Of a DNA stretch of 64,000 bases, positions 24,935 to 35,105 are shown piece after piece; position 1 is the stretch's first letter; each line of letters starts with the position of its first letter. The position numbers and the translations under genes are program-made. The DNA comes from Hippasteria phrygiana. Its lineage: Eukaryota; Echinodermata; Asteroidea; Valvatida; Goniasteridae. The stretch is taken from the NCBI GenBank assembly GCA_037893225.1, contig JAZGUH010000533.1:1488001-1552000 (forward strand). Direction: 5' to 3'. Below the pieces are notes generated by a model that searched no databases, was not told the origin of the DNA, and saw only the letters and a list, made by a program, of their open reading frames with translations.

Positions 24935-27900
24935 CACTATGAAAATCTTTGCCGTGAAAATCCGTTTTGCCGTGAACTAAAATTTCACGGTAATTTCACG
25001 GCGAGAGAACACCATGAAAACGCCGTGAAATACTCTCGGGATTTTATCGCCGTGAAAACGCCGTGAATTTTTTGCGGGCAGTTTCTGCCCAGCTCATTAA
25101 CTTGCTCTATTGTTCACTCTTTTGTATCGTGTGATTATCAACCATCAATAAATTGTAATGTAACTGTCGAAGCTGGCAGAAGTTTATTGACAGTTTTAAA
25201 CATGACGGCAGGCTAGGTATGGCGGCCAAGCGTTCGACGTCCAGTTTACCATCGATGCCTTCGTAACTAGTCAAGGGCCCCCTCGTAAAAATAATAACAA
25301 ACCCGTAATAAATATTGTATTGGGGAATTCGATATATACCAAAGAATATCGCGATATGTTTCTTTTTGCAGCATTTAAGATTTCTCTAACTAGGCCCCCT
25401 ATAGGCCTAGGCATGGTGCATTTAAGTGTGGGTTAGTATAGATTACCTTACCCGAAGTTCCAGCTATTTCAAATAAAGTTGACGACAGAATAATACATAA
25501 CGTATGATGTACCATGGATGAATAAATAATACATTAAATGTATCGTTTCTTTGATCGTTTTCTAAACCCCGACATAACTTATCCATCATATCTCCAGAGT
25601 AGAGTCCGCACCACGCACGTGCGTGCATGCATACGGGATTCCATCATTGGTGTAGTCTTGGTCAAGTGCAAACAACCGCACTGAATGCTACCGTATTATT
25701 CCCAATGTACAATGTACGTACACGCAGCTAACGTATTCCGAACTCCGCCTTAAAAAAAAGGCTACTAAGACCTGAGGGGGTTACAGCAATTGTTCAATAA
25801 GGGTACCCCCTAAAGCGCATCTGCGCGTGCGCGATGCTTTGTTGCTAGCCTTGGTCAAGAGCAAGCAGCCGCACTGAATGCCATCGTCTTATTCCCAGTG
25901 TACAATGCACGCACATGCAGCTAATGCGCAGAGAAATCCATCTTGAGAAAAGACAAAACCGGGCGCTTCGCACAGCCAAAATTACTAGGTAGGCCTACGT
26001 AAAATTTCCATGGACTTTTTTTTCTCCGGAATTCGACACGGGAAATTCTTAAGATAATATTTTTTCTATTTGTTTTATTCGTAGGAAATTCCAGACAGGG
26101 TCGGCGGGATAAAAAAATAATAAAAAATCGGTTGGGAGCCAAAAATAGGGTGGGTCGGAAATGAGAACCATAGAATTTAAAACAGGGACGCCCTTATCGT
26201 TGTAAGGTTTATAATGATGTACGGTAATTTTCCCAAAAGACTTTGTCCATTGAAAGCATACGTGGGTTTATTCTTGATTTTATGTTTCAATTTCAATCAT
26301 AAATGTACCGGTACCGCTATGGTTTCCAGATAATTATATTTTTTGTGTTTTGCGTTGTTGGATGGCAAAAAAAAAAACGAGAGAAAAACGGGGCCCGTTT
26401 TTAACCTTAGTCAAGGCGCGCGTAGCTACCTGGACGCGTGATGCATCCCGAATGTGCATGTATGCAGCATGTCCGGGGCGCGCCACTCATCTGGGTAGCG
26501 CGAGCCAATGAATTCGGAACAAAATGTGGGCCTACATGTGCGGACAAAACAAACGCGGAGTCTTTTATAAACAAAAACATACCGGGAAAACGAAAAGCAC
26601 GGAAAACAGCGAAAAATTCGCATGCCTGATTATTATAGTCGGATTTCACAAAATCCGTGTTTTAAAACCCAAATCCTTACTTCCGTATTCCTTATTTCTC
26701 ATGAATTTCAGTACGAAATACGGAAAATCCGTACTGGTTGGCAGCTTTGAATTGTGCATTTTGCATCAAAACAGAACTAGCTCATTTGGAAAATTAAAAG
26801 TGCCTGTAGAATCAGAAAAAGGCAACTCGGGCCGGGAGGCGAATTTGTTTTCTCCCAAGCAACATCCGAATGTGGTAAATGCTATGACGCATATGTCCTA
26901 TGAGATTTCGGACTTTACTTCCCTTTAAAAAAAATCCTCCGGAGCCACGAATTAGAAAAAAAATTAAAATTCGAGCGTAATGAAATTTCGGACTTTATTT
27001 CCCTTTAAAAAACCCTCAAAAGCTCAATCTCCTACCCACCCCACAGTCGAACACCGTATCCACTGAACCATCGGAATGCTCGGTAGACAATGATAATTTA
27101 TGGCATGATATACCCAGCCCCTAGGTCCTATGCATCCATAACGTTTGGGGAAAAAATAATTCGCGGCTATAGGCCGCGCTGGGAGCGAGCAGAGACACCA
27201 CCCAGACAATCCAGCCAAACTCAACGCCGAGTGATGTGATTGGTTTAGCATGACTATGGAAAATAGTTTCGACCAATAAAAGCACTCAGCGCAGAAGTGG
27301 AGCCGATCGTTGCACGTTACGGAGTTCATGATTGGTCAGTCCGATCATTCACGACTGCATGCATGTAACTTTCAACGTGCTCCAGGTGTTCGTCCATTAC
27401 AACTACGCGTAGCTAGTAGCAAGACGCCCATTTCGGACACGGCCTAAGAAGTCATTGGTTTTTGTATACAAATCAGGAAATGGTGAGAAATAAATTACAT
27501 TTTACAACTGCAATGAAAGAAAAGCTAACATTTTAAGAAAGAACAAAAATTGACTGCTCCGTGAAGCCGGCCGTTGGCCTTCAAATGAGTAGTTTTGTGT
27601 GGCATTAATGTAGATCATTCCTTCCTCCATCGATTTACGATGAGTAGGCTAAATCTATTCTACGCGTGATAGGCCTAAGGTCCCCTGTTTTATTAAAATC
27701 GTTGCAGAAACGCAAATAAAAAAATTAAAAAGCCACCAGCAAGCACAACAACAACAGTTTTAACAACACATCGGGACCCTACGGATCCGCGAGGAAAAGT
27801 ACACACTGCGTGTATCACAACCCGCTCCCAACAAACCGTGACCACCTGTCCGTTTTATCCCTGCGAGATTGATGTTCGTGCATAACATATTCGCATGAGC

Positions 27901-28234
27901 CATGATGAGTCGATCGTCTTCATAAATGCGGATCAGACTACTGTACTCGCAACCACAAACATATAAAATTAGGAGAGTTCCCTGTTATGCCGGGCCGTTA
28001 TGTTTGCACCCGCAGTAAATCTAATCTGTTCTTTTGTCAGTTGAAGAATGGTTTACCGTTATGCATAACAAAGGAATGCAGCCTGCCGGGTTCGCCGTGA
28101 ATTTGCCGTGAATTTGCCGTGAACATAATTGCCAATATTTGCTGGAAATAAACGCCGTTAAATTGCCGTCAATTTTTATTTCACCGCAAAAGACGGATTT
28201 TCAGGGCATTTTCACGGCAAAGATTTTCATAGTG
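24935..28234. mobile_element. CACTA (EnSpm)-type non-autonomous transposon, 3300 bp
   Basis: Both termini begin CACTATGAAAATCTTTGCCG (27 identical bases inward), and a 3-bp duplication TGG flanks the element (24932-24934 and 28235-28237). The intact Penelope fragment at 51.9 kb shows the uninterrupted site CATGGTCTC. CACTA termini with 3-bp duplications define this superfamily. Subterminal regions (24955-25080 and 28095-28215) hold many short GCCGTGAA/TTCACGGC repeats in both orientations, as CACTA transposases typically need. The interior carries no transposase. It contains a fragment related in reverse to about 360-690 of copy A (25640-25930) and the block shared with 20955-21130. Reading frames inside show no known domain. 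Confidence 0.9.
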
Positions 28235-28623
28235 TGGTCTCAACATCCAGGAAGGGAATGATTAACTTTTAATTTTTCCCCCATTGTCATTTGTTTACAG
28301 ATTATCCTCCTGGCAAACCCTCTTGGGGTCTCTTGGCCAAATGGGGTTGTCTTTCCATTTCCTGTTTATCCTTGCCACTTCTCTTTGTTCCTTCTCTTGC
28401 CCTATTACCACCTTCTATTCAACCCCCCCCCCCCCTAACCACACTCCTTTGTCTAATCCCCCAGCTTCAACCTTCATCTTAATCCCTCCCCTCCTTCATC
28501 CTTACCCAAACCACACTTCTTTTGTTCCTGTCTTCCTGGCTGTCACTTCCTCTCCCTTTGATGTTTACCCACTGCTCATGCATGTGTGTTCCCTACATGT
28601 CTGTTTCTTGTACTCTGTCATTT

Positions 28624-28660
28624 GCCTTTGAGAAAGAACTTGCTTAAGTTCAAAACGTCA
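28624..28660 (+). ncRNA. Hammerhead-ribozyme-like motif in Penelope 3' region (degenerate)
   Basis: TTTGAGAAAG, then a hairpin AACTTGCTTAAGTT, then CAAAACGTC. Penelope-like elements are known to carry hammerhead ribozymes whose 3' core reads GAAAC-GUC. Here GAAA has become AAAA, so this copy should be inactive even if the motif is a ribozyme. Better copies are at 50896-50932 and 51451-51490. Confidence 0.3.
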
Positions 28661-28880
28661 GGCCAGCAAATTTTTTTATTTGTTTCTCAATATTGATGGC
28701 TGGCCTAAGAACGGCCTCAAACAATGACTGGCGACAAACACGTCCGCCGATTATGTAGTTATGAACAAACTTTTGCGACATTTCAATCATGCTGAAATTT
28801 GTTGACGATTTTATCGCCATATCAGCGATATCGCGAAGTAAAAAAATCGACTACGAACAAAATCAATATCGTCAGCCCTA

Positions 28881-30175
28881 GCGCACGGTCATCTTTTAAA
28901 AAAATACATGTCCGCAGTTCACTTTTAACAATGTAGGGCCTACCACACAAATGAATTTCCTGTGTAATTCCTTTTCCAGCAAAATCTAAAATAGCAAAAG
29001 TACAATTATTATTAAACTTGATAAATTGAATGAATTTGTTCATTCCTTTTCCAGCAACGTCTAAAATAAAGTCGTCAAAGAGTACAATTATTAGGCCTAA
29101 CCAGCTAACGTTAGGATCAAAGCACATCAATCAACTGCAGTCGTGTCCGTTACCGTCCGCATCACGCGCATCGATCACTATGCATACACTGGAAACATGT
29201 ACATGTACGTGTACATGCGTACTTGTATGTAGTGATCGATGCACGCGATGCAGACGGCCGGTAATGGATCGCGGACACGACAGCAGTGCATGCCGTGCGC
29301 GCTGTACTTCAGATTTTTGACATGAATAATCATGAGCTTGTCTGGTCCGACCCGCGCACATGACCCGGCCGGCCGGCAACAGTCGTATCGTGCATGTCGT
29401 GTCATTTGCTGTCAGTACAGATCGGAGATATTTTTTCACTTTTTTCGAAAAATTTGAACCGCTTCAGGCGATCTTTTCCTTGGCGCACACAAGGTGAGGA
29501 TGTAAATGTGGCCGAGTGGGATTTTGGGGGAAAACCGTTCAGCGGTTTTCGTGCGCACATGTCAAACGTGGGTGCATGGGAATGACTTTCTTATTCTTGC
29601 TGTAGGCCTACTACTACTACTAGCCTATGGGAAAAATTGGCGTCTTTCTATTGGGTTTCTGTGTTGGGGTACGAGTTGCCCAAGGTACGAGTTGGTACGA
29701 GTTGGCCAAGGTATAGTCGGACTCCCTATTACCGCGGCAACTCTATTACCGCGGCATCGGAAATTCCTTTTTTTTTCGTTGCCAAAACTCCTTCGACTGG
29801 CAATTTTATATCCAATTCATCAAGCTTTAAGGACTTTCTGCTGATTGTTGTAAAAAGATGACGATTAAAAAATGTTGTGTCGGGACTTTTAATGATTTTT
29901 AATAAATATTCACGTTTTCCAGAACTTGTACATTTTGCCTCACCGTGTCTGCTAAAAGGTACCGTCTATATTTTAACATGAATCTTTAATGGTGCTCTGT
30001 CCATGGAAGTTCCATTGTCTGGTTCCCATTCTACAGCTGCAAATGCAAAATGACGCCGAAGGACGATATTTCCACCGCGAAATCGTAGAAACATTTACGG
30101 GATCAAAATAAGGACAGTGCAGTAAAACAAATAAAACGACGCACCGTGTAAAGTGAATGGCGCCCCCAATAATAA
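28881..30175. other. No gene; relic related to the 36-kb palindrome
   Basis: 29139-29280 is an inverted repeat (CGTGTCCGTTACCGTCCGCA against a diverged copy ending GCGGACACG). From there to about 29720 the sequence follows the right arm of the 36067-36899 palindrome, sharing TGAATAATCATGA, CAAGGTGAGGATGTAAATG and TAGCCTATGGGAAAAAT. It ends in TACGAGTTG phrases like the foldback VNTR. It appears to be an older copy that lost its left arm. 29730-30175 has nothing I recognise. Confidence 0.5.
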
Positions 30176-30527
30176 TAATAATAATAATTTAAAATTTATA
30201 GTGCGCCTTTTGCATACAAATGATCAAAAGCGCATTACAGAATCAAAATTAAAAGTAACTACTTTAAAATAAAAAAAAAGACAGAGGGATTTATATATAA
30301 AATTATGTCACAGCGCCAGTGCCCAAAACGCAGTATGGGGATACGTCTGTCCCGCCAACAGGGAGAATATATTACTTAAGCCTAACCCTGCTGACATCGG
30401 TGATGTCTCGACCTTTCCCGGAGACAGACGCCTCTAACCCTACCTACGTAATTAAGCATCTAACTACTCGACACGGTGACACAAAATTACGAATAAGAAA
30501 CACTAAAAACCATTTTTAAAAATCACA

Positions 30528-31391
30528 TCAATTTACAAATGCTACATTAAAAAGAAAGGTTTTAAGTTTACATTTAAAAGGGTCAAGTCTGTGTTCACTA
30601 CGTATGTGCCATGGCAAAGCATTCCATAGCTTAGGGGCTGCCATTGCAAAGGCCCTGTCACCAAGTGTGGGTAACATTTTACCGCTAGGATAATCCAAAA
30701 AGGGTCCGTTGTTCGCTGACCTGAGATGGTATGATTCTTTCCTAACGGTAACGAGATCCTGTAAGTATCTAGGAGAGAGACCGTGAATTGCTTTAAATGT
30801 TAATAAAATGATTTTAAAATTAATCCTGTATAAAACAGGTAACCAGTGCAATTGATGTAATATTGGTGTTATGTGTTCGAACCTGTATGTGTTAGTAATA
30901 AGTCTAGCTGCAGCATTCTGGACCCTTTGTAATCTTGTTATCTGTGTCATTGGTAGACCATACAATAGACTGTTACAATAGTCCAGACGGCTGGTCACAA
31001 AAGCATGAATTAACACTGTAAGAGAATCACGAGACAGGAATTTACTAATGCGTTTAATATTGTGAAGGTGGAAAAATGCTGCAGAACAAGCCTTGGTAAT
31101 GTGGGTATTCATTGTCATTTCCGAGTCGAACCATGACCCTAAATTCCTAACGTATGTGGTTGGAAGGATATCAGAATCGCCCACAATTATACTGGAAATG
31201 TTTATTTTCTGCAACTGCTGCCTAGTTCCAATGATCAAGAACTCACTCTTGGTGTCATTGATCATAAGTCTGTCATGCAACATCCACTTCCTGATGTCCC
31301 TGATGCAACTCTCCATTGCAGTTACAGCTATTTGACAGGGGGTGTCATCAGGTCTAAAAGAGAGATACAGCTGTGTGCATCTGCATAACAA
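30528..31391 (-). pseudogene. L2 LINE RT, C-terminal part
   Basis: It continues from the frameshifted active site: TQLYLSFRPDDTP begins just after the lost Asp, followed by the thumb and the conserved C-terminal region RLQRVQNAAARLI, HWLPVLYRINFK, LLTFKAIHGLSPRYL, GDRAFAMAAPKLWNALP and FKCKLKTFLFNVAF. This pattern is typical of L2/CR1-group elements. The frame ends at a stop 330 bases before the ATT tail. The ATG used to open the frame is an artefact of the frameshift. Confidence 0.85.
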
Positions 31392-31795
31392 CGCACATCA
31401 GGTAAATGGTCTTCAATGATGTCAAACAATCTGGAAGCATAAACAGTAAATAGAAGTGGTCCTAAACAAGATCCTTGAGGAACACCACAGTTGAGATCAA
31501 ACTTCTCTGACAGAGTACCTTGAATAGACACACGTTGGCTCCTACCAGACAAATAAGATGAAAACCAGTCTAGGGCCTTGCCAGAGATTCCAACTTTGGA
31601 CTGCAGGCGTTGCAGAAGAATAGTATGATCAACAGTGTCGAAGGCTGCACTTAGGTCTAAAAGAACAAGCAAAATAACATGCTGGGAATTCATCTTCAGC
31701 AATATATCATTTTTTACCTTTAGGAGAGCCGTCTCGGTACTGTGATACTTCCGATAAGACGATTGGAAAACCGAAAACAGAGAGTGTCTGGACAT
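31328..31795 (-). pseudogene. L2 LINE RT, fingers/palm
   Basis: Reads FQSSYRKYHSTETALLKV, LLVLLDLSAAFDTVDHTILL (RT motif A with the first catalytic Asp), CGVPQGSCLGPLLFTVYASRL (motif B) and then CYADAHSC instead of the expected YADDTQ. One base is missing after YAD, so the second catalytic Asp is lost and the frame shifts into 30528-31391. The upstream edge is the insertion at 31805. Confidence 0.85.
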
Positions 31796-31806
31796 GTGAC
31801 AGTATA

Positions 31807-31998
31807 CAAATAATGAATGTTTATGAGTGCGACGATAAGAATAATTTCATGAGGTGACAGATGGCATGTTCTATTCCACGAGGCGAAGCCGAGTGGAATA
31901 GAACATGCCATCTGTCACCGAATGAAATTATTCTTTCCATCGCACGAATGTGAAATTATTCTTTCCATCGCACGAATGTGAAACATTCATTATTTGTT
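31807..31998. repeat. Foldback hairpin with GAGGCGAAGCCGAG loop
   Basis: The outer arms CAAATAATGAATGTTT / AAACATTCATTATTTG enclose a long stem including GACAGATGGCATGTTCTATT and its reverse complement. The central GTGGAATAG-type stem closes on CGAGGCGAAGCCGAG. The right arm has a 28-bp tandem duplication (GAATGTGAAATTATTC..., about 31920-31978). Confidence 0.9.
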
Positions 31999-32184
31999 TT
32001 ATACAACGCCTGAATAAATTCTCGTCATCTGATTGGTAACTTGTAAACTGGTGCTTACATAAATGTAAGAAACATGTAGTAACACTGATAGCTGGGGGAA
32101 CACTTTCAATGCATTTTATTCAAGTTAAAAACTGTTCAGAATTGTAAAAAACTGTTTTACAAATTCAGAACTTCCAGTAACCAA

Positions 32185-32610
32185 TTACTGTCTCGAAAAG
32201 TCTCGAACAGTTAAAAATGTTCCCTTTCCTGCCTTTTTCAGTTTGACCATCATTGCATTGTACACTCTGGTACTGTCCACATACAGTTTAGCATCATTTA
32301 TATCAATGCCTCTTACCGCCTTGAAATGCCGGTGAAGTCCATAGCGGATTGCATGCATGGATTTCTTTGTGTACAACGTGCCGTTTTCCTTTCTCAGTCC
32401 CGCATAAAACGGGGACAACAAATTGTCGAGTTCCGAATTAGTTAAAGCTTCAATTGTTGTTCCTGCGTGTCTAGCAAATTCATCTAATTGTTTCACTGCA
32501 TATTTGATTTGTCTCTTTGTATTTGGAGCGTCAGCATTGCTTACAAGTTCCAATATTTCGTCGTCTGTTAGGAGAACAAACCGCGGCAGTTCGGGTAACT
32601 CGGCCGCCAT
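32185..32610 (-). CDS. Crypton-like N-terminal (SAM-like) domain protein, 141 aa
   Basis: The frame is open further upstream, but the likely start is the ATG giving MAAELPELPRF (32608-32610). The sequence has an acidic start (LLTDDEILELV), then NTKRQIKYAVKQLDEFARHA, a helix-rich middle ELDNLLSPFYAGLRKENG, YTKKSMHAIRYGLHRHF and YNAMMVKLKKAGKG, then a short tail and stop. This matches the N-terminal domain of Crypton-type tyrosine recombinases and their domesticated relatives, which precedes the catalytic domain. The catalytic Arg/His/Tyr domain is absent, so no recombination is expected. It could be a truncated remnant or a short DNA-binding product of a non-autonomous element. It has no visible frame damage, unlike the LINE around it. 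Confidence 0.65.
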   Translation of the reverse strand: MAAELPELPRFVLLTDDEILELVSNADAPNTKRQIKYAVKQLDEFARHAGTTIEALTNSELDNLLSPFYAGLRKENGTLYTKKSMHAIRYGLHRHFKAVRGIDINDAKLYVDSTRVYNAMMVKLKKAGKGTFLTVRDFSRQ

Positions 32611-32828
32611 GTTGTGTAGATGACAGCGCTGTTGTAGCGGCCACCTAGTGACCGTGAAATTAGAAAAGTTTTTGGGTTCTATCAATGCGCGCGCACCATG
32701 TGATAGACCCATGTGATAGAACGCATTGGGCGGGGCGGGTTCGCATCGTGTGATGGGTCGAATAATTCAATGCACGTGGTCGACTCTCCACCAATCGGAT
32801 GGCGGGGATTTATTCAGGTGTTGTATAA

Positions 32829-33373
32829 TAAAGTTGGTCACACACTGCTCTCTCAGTCAATTTAGATATGAATTGTAAATTACTGATCGGTCGATAATTT
32901 TCTAAAATCAGGTCGAGGTTGTCTTTTTTTAACAAAGGACAAACCAAAGCTTCTTTCCAATCCTCGGGAAATACACCAGATTCTAGAGATGAATTAATAA
33001 TTCTGGTAATTACCGGAAGCAAGACATCAAGGCAATCACTCACCAGCTTGGTAGGCATTGGATCCAGGGCACAGGATTTCTTTGCAGATTTCACAAGTTG
33101 TTTTACCTGTGACTCGGTTAATGGTAGAAATTGGTCAAACAGGATGCTACTAGACAACGTTTCCGGTATCGAATGAAGTGCTCTGGCTGTTGTGGCTGAT
33201 GCTAAATCATAAAGTCTAATGTGAATATTTGATATTTTGTTCACAAAGAAACTACCCATGTCATTTGCAAGTGACAGTTTATTGGTGAATGGTGGAAAGG
33301 GAACATCATTAGATTGCCTCAACAACTTTTTTGATGCTCTATAATTTCCCCTGATTGGAGCTGTTACTATCAA
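32829..33373 (-). pseudogene. L2 LINE linker and RT N-terminus
   Basis: Continues from the endonuclease ORF after a frameshift near 33350. It reads YRASKKLLRQSNDVPFPP, then the pre-RT region with AKKSCALDPMPTKLV, GVFPEDWKEALVCPLLKK, LENYRPISNLQFISKLTERAV, ending at QLY where the TA-flanked insertion starts. RT motifs 0-2 are recognisable. Confidence 0.85.
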
Positions 33374-35105
33374 TAAATTCTTTGTAAAAATCGCAACAAG
33401 CTTCTTTCATAAGAAAAGTGACCTTATTTCTTTGAATCTTATAATCTAAAAGATCACAATCCTTATCAGTTCGCCGCCACTTCCTTTCTGCCTTTCTCCT
33501 TAGCCTCACTGCTGACTTAATTTCTCGATCAAACCAAGGCAGACGGGGCCTAATGGTGACCATCTTACACTTCAAAGGGGCATGTGTGTTAAAGGTGCCA
33601 TCTAATGTAGTTTTGTAACACTTGACAAGCTCTTCGAGATCCTGAGGAGTATCCATACACAGCTTGGAAGAATCTAGGTCAACTTTTAAAGAATCAATGT
33701 TAATATATTTAACATCCCTATAAACAACCCTTTTAACGGGGAAGGGTGGTTTCTTTTGTTTCAAGTTACAAAGAACAGACAAGTGATCAGAGAAAAGATG
33801 CTGTGGAGTCGGAGGACTGTCCAGAACTATCTCTGATTGTCGGGTAATAACAAGATCTAATATGTGACCCATCTCATGCGTAGGCTTATTGACATGTTGC
33901 TGGAAACCCATAGATTCAAGAAGCACTAAAAAACGATTAGTGTTGGGATCATCAGGAATGTCGACATGAATGTTGAAATCTCCAGTTATTAGAACTGGCT
34001 CAGGCGATAAAACAATTGATTCCAAATAATTGGCAAAGTCACCAATAAACCGATTAATTGTAAAAGGGTGGTTTACAGAGTATGGTGGCCTATAGATAAT
34101 CACCAGTCGTAATTTATAGGAATTAATCCCTACAGACCATTCAGAATACTCAAATGTGTCTACTTCCCCTCCAGCAATTTTCTTGACATGGAAATGTTCT
34201 CTGAAAACTAAAGCGGTACCTCCCCCAACTCGATTCTTCCGAGGATGATCTAATAACCTAAAACCAGGTGGAGTGGCTTCAACCTTGTGGGCAACATCCA
34301 TATCTGTGAACCATGTCTCTGTGAGAGCAAACAGATCAGCTTTGCTATTAATAGCATATGCAACAAAATCTGCCGATTTATTTTTAAGAGATCTTGAGTT
34401 CAAGCTACAAAGTTTCAAAGGATTATCAGAGACGTCCAAAGAATTTATCACAACAGGAGTAAGAACAGAAACACGGTTTTCTAAAACAGTTGGGTAATTA
34501 TGAGCATGATCCAATCTTTGACCAAAATTAACAGGAATTTTACATGTGTACCTGCAACGACCTGATCTCCTTCCTCTGAACCGAAGAATCCCATTCGCTT
34601 TCAAGATTTGAAACACTTTAGTCTGAATAGGGCAGTGACAAGTCTTTCGAATTCTAAACAGCTGACTGCGGGTATATGTTTTAGTTCTATTTGAAAGCAG
34701 GTAATTCATAGCAGAACTGTCACTGCTGTTGCTGGTGCACCTTGTACTTATGGGACCTGGATTGACCGAAATATCCATAAATATTGTTATATCCTGCGGA
34801 GGGTCGTGACCAGGTATTACTAGGCTAGTTTGCCCATGTTTGGACCATTTAGCTAATGGCACCCTAGATGAATTAAATCCTGTACGGCACAGTCTCCATG
34901 TTACTCCTAAACGATGCCCTAATTCAACTACAAAGGGTAATTGGAATGTGCGAAGATGAAAACTTACATAATACTCAAAAGATGCACCATTTCTGACAGT
35001 CTCGGCATCGACAGAAAATCCAACCGGTTGCAACTTGTGTTGAATAGAAATAACACAGACAAGCGCTACGAATCGAGCGCAGGCACAATGAATGAAGGCG
35101 GCCAT
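33339..35105 (-). CDS. L2 LINE ORF2 N-terminal part with 2A-like motif and AP endonuclease
   Basis: The frame of 588 codons starts MAAFIHCACARFVALVCVIS, a hydrophobic start, at an ATG within GGCGGCCAT on the plus strand. Residues 109-118 read FMDISVNPGP, a variant of the 2A consensus D(V/I)ExNPGP. The apurinic-like endonuclease follows from about residue 230: LCSLNSRSLKNK, LTETWFTD, GGGTALVF, VIIYRPPYS, ITGDFNIHVD and SDHLSVL, holding the expected Asn, Glu, Asp and His residues. The frame ends by frameshift near 33345. This module nicks the target DNA in L2/CR1 LINEs. No PHD finger is seen, unlike the CR1 ORF at 47-50 kb. The endonuclease looks intact although the element as a whole is dead. 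Confidence 0.85.
   Translation of the reverse strand: MAAFIHCACARFVALVCVISIQHKLQPVGFSVDAETVRNGASFEYYVSFHLRTFQLPFVVELGHRLGVTWRLCRTGFNSSRVPLAKWSKHGQTSLVIPGHDPPQDITIFMDISVNPGPISTRCTSNSSDSSAMNYLLSNRTKTYTRSQLFRIRKTCHCPIQTKVFQILKANGILRFRGRRSGRCRYTCKIPVNFGQRLDHAHNYPTVLENRVSVLTPVVINSLDVSDNPLKLCSLNSRSLKNKSADFVAYAINSKADLFALTETWFTDMDVAHKVEATPPGFRLLDHPRKNRVGGGTALVFREHFHVKKIAGGEVDTFEYSEWSVGINSYKLRLVIIYRPPYSVNHPFTINRFIGDFANYLESIVLSPEPVLITGDFNIHVDIPDDPNTNRFLVLLESMGFQQHVNKPTHEMGHILDLVITRQSEIVLDSPPTPQHLFSDHLSVLCNLKQKKPPFPVKRVVYRDVKYINIDSLKVDLDSSKLCMDTPQDLEELVKCYKTTLDGTFNTHAPLKCKMVTIRPRLPWFDREIKSAVRLRRKAERKWRRTDKDCDLLDYKIQRNKVTFLMKEACCDFYKEFIDSNSSNQGKL

Larger units (their letters stand above)
24089..28680 (+). 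mobile_element. Penelope-like element, 5' truncated, split by CACTA element
   Basis: A 17-bp target duplication TGTTTCTCAATATTGAT flanks it (24072-24088 and 28681-28697), and copy A carries a single related site. It starts inside the reverse-transcriptase thumb region, continues through the GIY-YIG endonuclease, and has a 3' UTR (28258-28680) shared with the fragments at 51377-52260 and 50886-51003. The 3300-bp element at 24935-28234 interrupts it three codons before the conserved LNIQEGND C-terminus. Truncated and frameshifted, so inactive. Confidence 0.85.
22500..28880 (-). repeat. Duplicated segment, copy C (reverse, heavily interrupted)
   Basis: Reading the minus strand and skipping insertions recovers copy A from about 1360 to 1900: 28698-28860 matches about 1370-1530, 24070-23753 matches about 1530-1670, and 22778-22560 matches about 1672-1900. 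Insertions in order are 22783-23748, 23865-24060 and 24089-28680. Each insertion site is present uninterrupted in copy A. Confidence 0.75.
31805..32828. mobile_element. TA-flanked insertion in the LINE, with Crypton-like ORF
   Basis: Removing 31805-32828 and one flanking TA (31803-31804 or 32829-32830) restores an open LINE frame reading through QLYCHMSRHSLFSVFQ, so the boundary and TA duplication are well supported. Inside, 31999-32828 has its own inverted ends (TTATACAAC(G/A)CCTGAATAAA and a matching ATCTGATTGGT/ATCGGATTGGT) enclosing the Crypton-like ORF. 31805-31998 is a foldback hairpin. It may be one element with a palindromic end or two nested ones. The superfamily is not identified. 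Confidence 0.7.

Noticed and set aside
27020..27120. tRNA-like A-box (TGGTTCAGTGGATACGGTG on minus strand)
   Set aside because: No convincing B box or cloverleaf, so at most a diverged tRNA-derived SINE.
28284..28631. Pro/Ser-rich 115-residue frame, related minus-strand frames at 51345-51944
   Set aside because: It is the Penelope 3' UTR, a pyrimidine-rich tract, with no coding signature beyond the stop after LNIQEGND.
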